Assembly: GCF_003999995.1 (NCBI RefSeq)
Contig: NZ_RJAD01000001.1
Location: forward strand, 1,178,001-1,242,000
Reading direction: 5' to 3'
Length of the DNA: 64,000 nt
DNA from: Microbacterium sulfonylureivorans
GTDB lineage: Bacteria; Actinomycetota; Actinomycetes; Actinomycetales; Microbacteriaceae
The notes beneath the pieces are model-generated. The model ran no database searches. It worked only from the letters and a program-made list of their open reading frames with translations, and was not told the origin of the DNA. Position 1 is the stretch's first letter. Each line of letters begins with the position of its first letter. Shown here one piece after another: positions 52,245-59,914 of the stretch. A program made the translations under genes and the position numbers.

Positions 52245-52359
52245 CGGTGCATCCTCACGGCGTGGCGTCCTCCATCGGACGGGAGCTGAAGTCAGGGCGA
52301 CACGAGGGGGTCATGTCGCGCACCTTCGACGGTAGGCGGATGCCGTCGCGCCGAGTATG

Positions 52360-52392
52360 GGGAGAACGCGGGGATAGATGGACGATTCGATG
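52360..52392 (-). promoter_or_regulatory. Regulon element, copy 3 (DUF5107-galM operon)
   Basis: The plus strand carries GAACGCGGGGATAGATGGAC (52364-52383) followed by GATTCGATGAT. The ATGGAC word begins 44 bp from the minus-strand -10 TACCGT (52334-52329), as in copy 2. The GAACG half-site is 3 bp further away than in copies 1 and 2, so this copy is weaker. Nothing else is seen in 52245-52418. Confidence 0.6.
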
Positions 52393-52418
52393 ATCGATCC
52401 GTCGTCGGCGTCGGCGTC

Positions 52419-54098
52419 TCAGCGGGCCCCGCGGTCGATCTCGTCGCGAGCCTCCGCATACGCCTGCCGAAGCGTCGCGCCGACCCATTCGGTGCCCTTG
52501 TAGATGTTCCGCTCGCCGATGTCGTCGAGCAGGCCCCCCGCCTCGAGCTGGTCGATCACTCGGTCCTCCGTCGCGACGACCTTGAGGCTCGAGCCCGCGT
52601 CGGCGAGACGGTGCGCGAACCGCCGCAGCACGTCGACGAGCGACAGCCCGATCTGGTCGGTGCCCCGCAGCCGCACGATCACGACGGCGTTGCGCGACTC
52701 GCGCCTCACCTCGGGCAGCTGCTTCTCCAAGATCGGCGAACTCGCGAAGAAGAGACTGCCGTAGGGCTGCAGGACGAGCACTTCGCCGCCGCGCACGACA
52801 GGAGGTGGGTCCGACTCGCGCAGCCGGCCGTCGGCTGCGATGTCGACGGCCCGCACGCGCACGTGATTGGACTGCTGTGCGACGTAGAGGATGATCCCCA
52901 GGCCGACCCCGGCGAGCACCGCGAACTGCAGCGGGATGATCAGTGTCAGACCGAAGGTCACCGCCATGATCGATGTCGGCAGCGGCCCGGACTTGATGAC
53001 CGAATACACCCGGCTGGGCTTGATCGCACCGAACCCGACGACCATGAGCAGGCCGGCGAGCGCCGGCATCGCGACGAACGCGACGAGGTCGGAGGCGACG
53101 AACACCACGACCGCCATGACGGCGCCTGCGATGAAGAGGGCGAGGCGGGTCTTCGCCCCCGACTGGACGATGATCGACGATCCCGACATCGAGCCGCCCA
53201 CGGGCATTCCCTGGAAGAGCCCGGCGACCAGGTTCCCCGCGCCCTGGCCGATGAAGTCCCGGTTGGCATCGGCGGGCCGGCCGTCGACCGTCGGGATCCC
53301 GGCCGAGACCGCAGCACCCTGCACGAGCCCGATGAACGCCAGCGAGATCGCCGGCACGATCAGGGCGGGGATGTCCGCGACGCTCGGCAGCACGGGCGCC
53401 GGCAGCCCGCGCGGCACGTCCACGATGTCACGCAGCTGCCCGACGGGGTCGCCCACCCAGATGTTGAGCACCACGGCGCACACCGAGCCGACCACGACGG
53501 CGACCACCAGCCCGAGACTCCCTACGCGGGTCGGCCGGAGCACGACGATGATCAGGATCGTGATCGTCCCGACGACGATGGACGCGATGCTCCACTGCCC
53601 GATGTGCAGCAGGACGTCGAACGTCTTCGTCAGGCGGTTGGCGCCGCGTGCGGCGTAGCCGGTGAAGTTCGAGAGCTGACCCAGGATGATGTTCACGCCG
53701 ATCGCGGTGATGAAGCCCGTCATCACCGGCGTCGGCACGAACGCCACGAGCCGCCCGGCGCGGAGCAGTCCCGCGACGACCATCACGATGCCCGTCAGGA
53801 TCGCGAGCGTGAACAGCGCCCGATCGGGATCGGGCGTCGCGTCGAGCCCCGCGTCGGAGACGACGAGAGCCATCGCGCTCGTCGCCTGGACCGCCATGAA
53901 CGCACTGCTGGTGAAGACCGCCGCGCCGACCATCCCGAACAGATACGCGTACAGACCCGCGAGGGGGTTGACGCCCGCGAGCAGCCCGGCGGCGAGCCCG
54001 TCGGGCACCGCCTCCACGCCCAGCACGAGGCCCGCGGAAGCATCCTTCCCCAGCGTCTTGCGGGAGAACCACCGCTTCGGATCGATCCGCACGGTCAC
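52419..54098 (-). CDS. SulP/SLC26-family anion transporter with STAS domain
   Basis: A 559-residue protein. The transport domain covers about 400 residues with ten or more helices, starting GKDASAGLVLGVEAVPDGLA, with the conserved FIGQGAGNLVAGLFQGMPVG and SGSSIIVQSGAKTRLALFI. Residues about 425-540 form a STAS domain (GEVLVLQPYGSLFFASSPIL, then RLRGTDQIGLSLVDVLRRF). It transports sulfate, bicarbonate or dicarboxylates; the anion is not determined. TACGGT ends 6 nt before a second GTG at 54092, so a leaderless start there (2 codons shorter) is possible. Divergent or convergent partners: GlxA gene upstream, codirectional. Confidence 0.92.
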   Translation of the reverse strand: MTVRIDPKRWFSRKTLGKDASAGLVLGVEAVPDGLAAGLLAGVNPLAGLYAYLFGMVGAAVFTSSAFMAVQATSAMALVVSDAGLDATPDPDRALFTLAILTGIVMVVAGLLRAGRLVAFVPTPVMTGFITAIGVNIILGQLSNFTGYAARGANRLTKTFDVLLHIGQWSIASIVVGTITILIIVVLRPTRVGSLGLVVAVVVGSVCAVVLNIWVGDPVGQLRDIVDVPRGLPAPVLPSVADIPALIVPAISLAFIGLVQGAAVSAGIPTVDGRPADANRDFIGQGAGNLVAGLFQGMPVGGSMSGSSIIVQSGAKTRLALFIAGAVMAVVVFVASDLVAFVAMPALAGLLMVVGFGAIKPSRVYSVIKSGPLPTSIMAVTFGLTLIIPLQFAVLAGVGLGIILYVAQQSNHVRVRAVDIAADGRLRESDPPPVVRGGEVLVLQPYGSLFFASSPILEKQLPEVRRESRNAVVIVRLRGTDQIGLSLVDVLRRFAHRLADAGSSLKVVATEDRVIDQLEAGGLLDDIGERNIYKGTEWVGATLRQAYAEARDEIDRGAR

Positions 54099-54144
54099 AC
54101 CGTAGCGAGCGCCGGTCGTGCGGTCGTCGCCCGAGGCGGGTGGT

Positions 54145-55182
54145 TCAGGCGACCGGTTCGAGGACGCCGGCCTCGTCGCGCCGCCGCTCGCCGATCGACG
54201 AGGCCGGCCGGCCCGCGGCATCCATCGCCTCACGCGTGCAGCAGAAGCGGGCGCGGTATGCGGTCGGCGTCGTGTCGAGGACGCGTGCGAAGTTCTGCCG
54301 CAGGACGGCGGCGGAGCCGAAGCCGCTCTCGTATGCGATGCGGTCGAGGCCGAGGTCGGTCTTCTCGAGCAGGCGCTGTGCGTGGATGATCCGCTGCCGG
54401 GCGAGCCAGGCCGCCGGCGTCGCGCCGTAGTCGGACTTGAATCGCCGCGCGAACGTCCGCGGCGACATGTGGGCCTTCGCGGCCAGCTGATCGACGGTGA
54501 GCTCGAGGCGGAGGTTCTCGACCATCCAGTCGGTCACCGGCGAGAGCGACAGCGACGCCACCTCGGGCAGCGGCCGATCGATGAACTGCGCCTGACCGCC
54601 GTCGCGCTGCGGCGGGACCACCATGCGGCGCGCGATCTTGTTGGTGAGCTCGGCTCCGAGCTCCTGGCGCAGGAGGTGCAGGCAGGCGTCGAGCCCGGCG
54701 GCCGTGCCGGCGCTCGTGATGACCTTCCCGTCCTGCACGTAGAGCACGTCGGGGTCGACGTCGACGGCGGGGTACATCTTCGCCATGATGTCGGCGTACA
54801 TCCAGTGGGTCGTGGCCCTGCGCCCGTCGAGCACGCCGGCCGCCCCCAGGATGAACGATCCGCTGCACACGCTCAGCACCCAGGCGTCGCGGGCGACCGC
54901 GGCGCGCACGGCGTCGAGCACGCGCTCGTCGGCGTTCGCCCAGTACTGGCGGGGCGTGGGCGAGACCACGACGAGGTCGGCCTCGTACGCGAAGGCGAGG
55001 TCGAGGTCGACGTTGATCGAGAAGCCCATCTTCGACTGCACGACACCCGGCTCGGGCGTCACGATGCGGAAGTCGAAGTTCGGGATGCCGTCATCCGATC
55101 GGTCGAGCCCGAAGGCCTCGCATGCGACGCCGAACTCGAACGGCGCGAACCCGTCCTGGACGATGACGGCGACCGTCTTCAT
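54145..55182 (-). CDS. GlxA-family regulator: DJ-1/PfpI domain plus AraC helix-turn-helix
   Basis: A 345-residue protein. Residues 1-170 are a DJ-1/PfpI-like domain (KTVAVIVQDGFAPFEFGVAC, then WVLSVCSGSFILGAAGVLDG, with Cys at the nucleophile elbow), followed by the double AraC motif (LTVDQLAAKAHMSPRTFARR and RIAYESGFGSAAVLRQNFAR). It senses a small nitrogenous or amino-acid-like ligand; which one is not known. ATG at 55182 has AGGAGG 6 nt upstream. Several TGGCAGTA words lie in the region shared with a small divergent gene. Confidence 0.92.
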   Translation of the reverse strand: MKTVAVIVQDGFAPFEFGVACEAFGLDRSDDGIPNFDFRIVTPEPGVVQSKMGFSINVDLDLAFAYEADLVVVSPTPRQYWANADERVLDAVRAAVARDAWVLSVCSGSFILGAAGVLDGRRATTHWMYADIMAKMYPAVDVDPDVLYVQDGKVITSAGTAAGLDACLHLLRQELGAELTNKIARRMVVPPQRDGGQAQFIDRPLPEVASLSLSPVTDWMVENLRLELTVDQLAAKAHMSPRTFARRFKSDYGATPAAWLARQRIIHAQRLLEKTDLGLDRIAYESGFGSAAVLRQNFARVLDTTPTAYRARFCCTREAMDAAGRPASSIGERRRDEAGVLEPVA

Positions 55183-55208
55183 GTCGTACCTCCTGCGTCG
55201 AACCGCCA

Positions 55209-55281
55209 TGGCAGTATTCGTGCGATGTGTGTCCATCCTGCCACTGTTGGCAGTACAACCGCAAGCGTAGCGTTACTGCCA
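55209..55281. promoter_or_regulatory. TGGCAGTA repeats in the GlxA/small-gene divergent promoter
   Basis: TGGCAGTA occurs at 55209-55216 and 55248-55255, and inverted at 55274-55281 (the start codon A is its last base). The middle copy also makes TGCCA-CTGT-TGGCA (55239-55252). They probably bind the GlxA-type regulator. Confidence 0.55.
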
Positions 55282-55403
55282 TGTTCATGGTGATTCTTCT
55301 CGCAGCCCTGTCCGCTGTCGCGGTCGCCTCGACGATCACGGCACTCCGCAACGACGGCTACCACCGTCTCCCCACCGATCCGGCCCGCCTCCCCCACCCC
55401 TGA
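55281..55403 (+). CDS. 40-aa single-helix protein
   Basis: A 40-residue protein with an N-terminal helix (MFMVILLAALSAVAVASTI) and a polar tail NDGYHRLPTDPARLPHP; the phrase DGY-R-PTDPARL recurs in small proteins of Microbacteriaceae as far as I recall. TAGCGT ends 7 nt before ATG 55281, giving a leaderless transcript. It is probably a membrane-anchored peptide. It is divergent from the GlxA-type regulator and under a TGGCAGTA repeat. The function is unknown. Confidence 0.7.
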   Translation: MFMVILLAALSAVAVASTITALRNDGYHRLPTDPARLPHP

Positions 55404-55433
55404 CCCCCCGCCCCCTCCCGCCCCTCTCGCCCT

Positions 55434-55503
55434 CGGCGGTTTGTGTGGAGAACACGCCGCCTTCCACGCCAGGCGAGCGGCACCTTCTCCACACAAACCG
55501 CCG
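55434..55503. repeat. Two-tier intergenic palindrome 3
   Basis: CGGCGGTTTGTGTGGAGAA (55434-55452) is perfectly repeated inverted at 55485-55503 (19 of 19). The 32-nt loop contains GCCGC...GCGGC as an inner stem. It lies between the 40-aa gene (plus) and the glycosyltransferase (minus), i.e. between convergent genes. Confidence 0.85.
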
Positions 55504-55553
55504 GGCACGCGAGGGGCACGAGAGGGGGGAAGAGGGGCGGGAGGATCCCGCGG

Positions 55554-56819
55554 TCAGGACGTGACGCGGGCGTAGACCTCGACCATCGCGGCGGTGCGCG
55601 ACGACTGACGGAACCGCTCGCGGATCGACCGGTCGACCGCCGGCGCGGTACCCGCCTCGATGTCGGCGGCCGCGCGGCGCAGTGCCGCGGCGAGCGCGGC
55701 GGTCGAGGCATCCGCCGTCGCACCGTCGCCGACGGGCCAGAAGCCCGTGCCCAGCTCGGCGGCGATGTCGGGATCGCTGATGATCGAGGGCGTTCCGAGC
55801 GATGCGGCCTCGAACGGGGTCATGCCCTGCGTCTCGAAGCCGATCGAGGTCTGCACGACGGCGTCCGCGGCCGCGATGCGCCTCAGGGTCACGTGATACG
55901 GCAGCCGGCCGGCGAAGGAGACGGATGCCGTCAGCCCGTGTCTGTGGACGAGCCTCTCTGCCGCGCGCAGCTGTCCGCCGCCGCCGATCACCTCGACGTC
56001 GGCGCGCACGCCTGACTCGGCGAGGGCCGTGAGGAACGGAAGCAGGCGCTTCTCGGGGCTCATGCGGCCGAGCCACACGAACCGCGGAGGTCCGGGCGCG
56101 CGATCCGCGGACGCGGCGTCGAGCGCGCCATCGAGGATCTCGTCGTCGATGCCGTTCCAGACCACGTCGACCCCGATGCCGGTCAGCGGCGCATCGAGCC
56201 GGCGGGCCCGTCCGTGGTCGCCCGTGGGCACGACGCCGTGCTCCTCGAGCCGGCGCGCGAAGTGCGTCGACGGAGCCGTCACGGCATCCGCCCGCGTCGC
56301 GAACCGCACCAGGTACGCCCAGCCGTCGTCGCCCTCGGCGTCGGCGCCGGACTGCACGCCGAGGACCCGGCGCTGCCAGGAGTTGAGCACCCGCAGCACG
56401 AGCGACGGAAACGGCGCGGTCGCCTCGATGCCGACGTCGACCCGGTTGTGCATCGTGTGCACGATCGGCAGTCCGTGCCGGGCGGCGAAGCGATGGCCGA
56501 TGAACGCACCCCAGAAGTCGCCCTGGATGTGCACGACGTCGACTGGCGGACGCGCGTCGAGCGCGGAATCCACCCACCGGTCCGTGCCCCGGCCGGGCCA
56601 CGACATCGAGTACTCGCGATCGAGCGTGATCGGAATCGACGGGACGTCGAGGTACGCGGCATCCGGCGCGATCGCACGCCCACGAGGGCCGTGGACGGCG
56701 GGCGCCACGATCGTGACCGTGTGCCCGGCGAGTTCGAGGAACCGGCGCTGGAGGCGCATCGACACCTGAGCCCCGCCGAGCGTCTCGACGTGCTGATCGC
56801 CGAACATCACGACGTGCAC
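55554..56819 (-). CDS. GT4-family glycosyltransferase
   Basis: A 421-residue GT-B enzyme. The N-terminal half starts with MHVVMFGDQHVETLGGAQVS (the GGAQ/GGxxxh acceptor-side loop), followed by VDVVHIQGDFWGAFIGHRF; the C-terminal half contains FVWLGRMSPEKRLLPFLTAL and QTSIGFETQGMTPFEAASLG, the E-x7-E sugar-nucleotide motif. Sequence resembles GT4 mannosyl/glucosyltransferases. It starts at GTG 56819, 5 bp after the second GT4 gene's stop. The pair probably builds a glycolipid or cell-wall glycan; no acceptor-specific gene is adjacent. Confidence 0.88.
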   Translation of the reverse strand: MHVVMFGDQHVETLGGAQVSMRLQRRFLELAGHTVTIVAPAVHGPRGRAIAPDAAYLDVPSIPITLDREYSMSWPGRGTDRWVDSALDARPPVDVVHIQGDFWGAFIGHRFAARHGLPIVHTMHNRVDVGIEATAPFPSLVLRVLNSWQRRVLGVQSGADAEGDDGWAYLVRFATRADAVTAPSTHFARRLEEHGVVPTGDHGRARRLDAPLTGIGVDVVWNGIDDEILDGALDAASADRAPGPPRFVWLGRMSPEKRLLPFLTALAESGVRADVEVIGGGGQLRAAERLVHRHGLTASVSFAGRLPYHVTLRRIAAADAVVQTSIGFETQGMTPFEAASLGTPSIISDPDIAAELGTGFWPVGDGATADASTAALAAALRRAAADIEAGTAPAVDRSIRERFRQSSRTAAMVEVYARVTS

Positions 56820-56824
56820 GGCGG

Positions 56825-58108
56825 CTACTCGGGGAGGGGTTCGTCGCGGTAGAGGGCTTCGAACGTCTCGAGGGTGCGCTTCATGTCGTGCACCTTCACG
56901 CCCTCGAGCGACGCCCGCTGCATGCGCAGGCGGGCTTCGGGCGTGAGCGTGAGCACCGCGGTGAGCTTGGCGGCCAGGTCGTCGACGTCGCCGGGCTCGA
57001 ACAGGTAGCCGTTCTCGCCGTCGTGCACGAGGTGCGGAAGCGCCACCGCGTCGGCGGCGACGATGGGCAGACCCGACGCCATGGCCTCCATCGTCGCGAT
57101 CGACTGCAGCTCGGCGATCGACGCGATGACGAACAGGCTCGCGCCCGTCAGGTACCCCTTGAGCTCCTCGTCGGTGGTGTGGCCGTGGAACGTGACGCGG
57201 TCGGCCAGACCGAGCTCATGCGAGAGGTCTTCGAGGTTGCGCCGCTGGTCGCCCTTGCCGACGATGTCGAACGTGACGTTCAGTGCGGGGTCGAGCCTGG
57301 TCATCGCGCGCAGCACGACGTCGATCTGCTTCTCGGTCGTGAGGCGGCCGACGAAGACCAGCCGGTTCGCGTCGCGCGGAGTGAGGTCGGCGGTGTAGTT
57401 CGAGGCCTCGATCCCGCAGCTGATCGGGATGACGCCCTCGATGTCGATCGTCTGCTCGAGGAAGTCGGCGGCCTTGCGGGTCGGGGTCGTGACCGCGCGC
57501 GTCATGCTGAAGGTGCGCGCCGCGTCTTCCCACGCGAGCTTGATCGCGTACCTCGTCCACGACGCCGGGAGCACGGTGAAGTCGAGGACGTTCTCGGCCA
57601 TCACGTGGTTGGTGGCGACGATCGGGATGCCCCGCTTGCGTGCCTCGCGGGTGAGACCGCGCCCGATCACGATGTGCGACTGGATGTGCACGACGTCGGG
57701 CTTCACCTCGTCGAGCACGCGGCGTGCGTAGTGCTTCGATCGGAACGGCAGCACGAAGGTCAGCCAATCGTGCGGGTACCACCGCCACGCCGGGAGGCGG
57801 TGCATGGTCATGGGCTCGCCCTCGATCACCTCGGTGAAGGTGCCGTGCTGACGGTGGGTCGCGCTCGGGGCCATGACGTGGACCACGTGGCCGCGCGCGA
57901 CGAGACCCGCCGCGAGGCGCTCCGCGAAGCGGGCCGCTCCGTTGACGTGGGGGAGCCAGGTGTCGGCGCCGATCAGGATCGTCAAGGGGCGCTTACTCAC
58001 GGCGTCGGCGGGAGTGTCGTCGGGCGTCGCGGACTCGGTCACGGGGATGCGGGGGCCTGTCTGTGCGGCGGGGGCTGCGCGGCGGACAAGAAGGTGATCG
58101 CGCGGCAT
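56825..58108 (-). CDS. GT4-family glycosyltransferase
   Basis: A 427-residue GT-B enzyme: TILIGADTWLPHVNGAARFA opens the acceptor domain, DVVHIQSHIVIGRGLTREAR and LVFVGRLTTEKQIDVVLRAM follow, and LFVIASIAELQSIATMEAMA gives the EX7E motif. It resembles diacylglycerol/phosphatidylinositol glycosyltransferases of the GT4 family. The start at 58108 adds about 40 polar residues before the fold; an in-frame GTG at 58042 is an alternative. It precedes the other GT4 gene by 5 bp, so the two are co-transcribed. Confidence 0.9.
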   Translation of the reverse strand: MPRDHLLVRRAAPAAQTGPRIPVTESATPDDTPADAVSKRPLTILIGADTWLPHVNGAARFAERLAAGLVARGHVVHVMAPSATHRQHGTFTEVIEGEPMTMHRLPAWRWYPHDWLTFVLPFRSKHYARRVLDEVKPDVVHIQSHIVIGRGLTREARKRGIPIVATNHVMAENVLDFTVLPASWTRYAIKLAWEDAARTFSMTRAVTTPTRKAADFLEQTIDIEGVIPISCGIEASNYTADLTPRDANRLVFVGRLTTEKQIDVVLRAMTRLDPALNVTFDIVGKGDQRRNLEDLSHELGLADRVTFHGHTTDEELKGYLTGASLFVIASIAELQSIATMEAMASGLPIVAADAVALPHLVHDGENGYLFEPGDVDDLAAKLTAVLTLTPEARLRMQRASLEGVKVHDMKRTLETFEALYRDEPLPE

Positions 58109-58152
58109 CCACTGTACCCGAGGGGGTTCCGAAGGCCCTTTACGCTGGAGGC

Positions 58153-58749
58153 ATGCCCCGACTGCAGGCCGACGCCGATCCGACTCTCTGGGTGCCGGTG
58201 ACCGAATCCATCGGCTTCAGAGGACGCCGCCACCGCAAGGCCGCGATCCGGATGCTGCTCTCGCAGGCGAACACCGCGATGGGCGCCGCCGAGCGGCCCG
58301 GCAGCGGGATCGCCGCGTGGGCGATGAGCCAGGCCGCGCCCTTCCTGATGCGCCGCGCCGCCGGACGCGTCCTCGTGTGGGTGTGGAAGGCGGATGCCGA
58401 GCTCGTCGTCGTCATGGCGCAGGTGCAGGAGGCGACGGCGCAGCTGCGCACCGCCCGCGCCATGATGCCCATGGAGTACGACGACACCGAGTCGTTCCGC
58501 AGCGCCTACCTCGGCGTCGGCGAGAAGCTCGAGATGGCGCTGCCGTCGGACCCGCGCACTCCACCGTTCGCGACCTACACCTGGGACACCGGCACGCACT
58601 TCGTGACGGTCACCGCGGTCTGCTCCGACCGTGAGCGGTTCGGCACGGTCATCGGCTCGGTCGACGATCTCGCCCGCACGGTGCGCATCGTCGACGACCT
58701 CGCGGTGGGCGAGTCGCCGTCCGTCCTGCGCATCGAGCCGAGCAGCTGA
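58153..58749 (+). CDS. Conserved hypothetical protein
   Basis: A 198-residue protein of unknown function. It is mixed alpha/beta and not membrane-bound: RKAAIRMLLSQANTAMGAAE, VLVWVWKADAELVVVMAQVQ and a C-terminal segment THFVTVTAVCSDRERFGTVI. TACGCT ends 6 nt before the ATG at 58153, which also has GGAGG, so a leaderless or short leader is possible. It is divergent from the glycosyltransferase genes and precedes the LLM oxidoreductase by 12 bp, probably in one operon. Confidence 0.65.
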   Translation: MPRLQADADPTLWVPVTESIGFRGRRHRKAAIRMLLSQANTAMGAAERPGSGIAAWAMSQAAPFLMRRAAGRVLVWVWKADAELVVVMAQVQEATAQLRTARAMMPMEYDDTESFRSAYLGVGEKLEMALPSDPRTPPFATYTWDTGTHFVTVTAVCSDRERFGTVIGSVDDLARTVRIVDDLAVGESPSVLRIEPSS

Positions 58750-58760
58750 GGAGCATCCGC

Positions 58761-59600
58761 GTGACCGACACCCGGCATCCTGCCGCCCACCGTCCGTTGC
58801 GGATCGGGGTGCAGCTCGCGCCCCAGCACGCGTCGTACGGCGCGTACCGCGACGCGGTGCTGCGCGCCGAGGACCTCGGCGTGGATGCGGTCTTCAACTG
58901 GGACCACTTCTTCCCTCTGACGTCACCGCTCGAGGCCGAGCACTTCGAGGCGTGGACGGTGCTCGCCGCCATGGCCGAGCAGACCGAGCGTGTCGAGTTC
59001 GGTCCGCTCGTGAACTGCAGCTCGTACCGCAATCCCGACCTTCAAGCCGACATGGCCCGGACCGTCGACCACATCAGCGCCCGCGCGGGGGCGACGGGCC
59101 GCCTGATCTTCGGCACCGGGTCGGGCTGGGCCGAGCCCGACTACGACGAGTACGGCTACGAGTTCGGCACCGTCGGGTCGCGCCTCGACGCCCTCGCGGA
59201 CGACCTGCCGCGCATCCGCGCCCGCTGGGACCGGCTGAACCCCGCGCCCACGCGACGTATCCCGATCCTCATCGGCGGGCAGGGCGAGCGCAAGACGCTG
59301 CGGCTCGTCGCACAGCACGCCGACATCTGGCACACCTTCACGAAGCTCGACGACATGCCCCGCAAGATCGGCGTGCTGCACGAGTGGTGCGCCCGCGAGG
59401 GCCGCGACCCCGCGGAGATCGAGCTCTCGACCGGCTACACGATCCGCGGCTTCGGACCGCTTCTCGAGACGGATGCCCCGGCCCGCCTGTACGAGCTGGG
59501 CTTCCGTCTCATCATCCCCGCCATCGACGGACCCGACTACGACCTCTCCCCCCTCGGCCCGCTCCTCGAGTGGCGCGACCGCGTCAACAGCGAGATCTGA
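58761..59600 (+). CDS. LLM-class flavin/F420-dependent oxidoreductase
   Basis: A 279-residue TIM-barrel protein of the luciferase-like superfamily: LGVDAVFNWDHFFPLTSPLE (cofactor-side), QTERVEFGPLVNCSSYRNPD, GRLIFGTGSGWAEPDYDEYG and PTRRIPILIGGQGERKTLRL. The pattern and length match the F420-dependent subgroup (often about 280 aa) of actinobacteria. It reduces or oxidises an unknown substrate using F420 or FMN. The GTG at 58761 follows GAGGAG. The F420 assignment is by family, not by binding residues. Confidence 0.88.
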   Translation: MTDTRHPAAHRPLRIGVQLAPQHASYGAYRDAVLRAEDLGVDAVFNWDHFFPLTSPLEAEHFEAWTVLAAMAEQTERVEFGPLVNCSSYRNPDLQADMARTVDHISARAGATGRLIFGTGSGWAEPDYDEYGYEFGTVGSRLDALADDLPRIRARWDRLNPAPTRRIPILIGGQGERKTLRLVAQHADIWHTFTKLDDMPRKIGVLHEWCAREGRDPAEIELSTGYTIRGFGPLLETDAPARLYELGFRLIIPAIDGPDYDLSPLGPLLEWRDRVNSEI

Positions 59601-59690
59601 GGCGAATCATCCCTCGCGGGTGAAGAATGCGCGCTCTCTTTCCCGCACGCTGGCAGGAACCGGTTCACCGCTCGCGCTGGAAGGACGGCA

Positions 59691-59903
59691 ATGTCCGCGC
59701 ATCTCGTCGAAGTCGTCGTCACCGGCCGTCTCGGCCCCTCGCTCCTCGTCGCGCTCGACGGCTACGATGTGACGACTCGCGACGACGGGACCTCCAGCGT
59801 CACCGGCGTCATCGAGGATCAAGCAGAGCTGCGGGGTCTGCTCGGGGTCTTCGACGGTCTCAACATCGAGGTCGTGTCCGTCAACCGCGTCACCCCCGCC
59901 TGA
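59691..59903 (+). CDS. Hypothetical 70-aa protein
   Basis: A 70-residue protein with an ACT-like beta-alpha-beta shape: HLVEVVVTGRLGPSLLVALD, an acidic loop DVTTRDDGTSSVTG and the helix QAELRGLLGVFDGLNIEVVSV. GGAAGGACGGCA precedes ATG 59691. It is 11 bp ahead of the cardiolipin synthase gene and probably co-transcribed. No specific family is recognised. Confidence 0.65.
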   Translation: MSAHLVEVVVTGRLGPSLLVALDGYDVTTRDDGTSSVTGVIEDQAELRGLLGVFDGLNIEVVSVNRVTPA

Positions 59904-59914
59904 AGGAGCACCGC

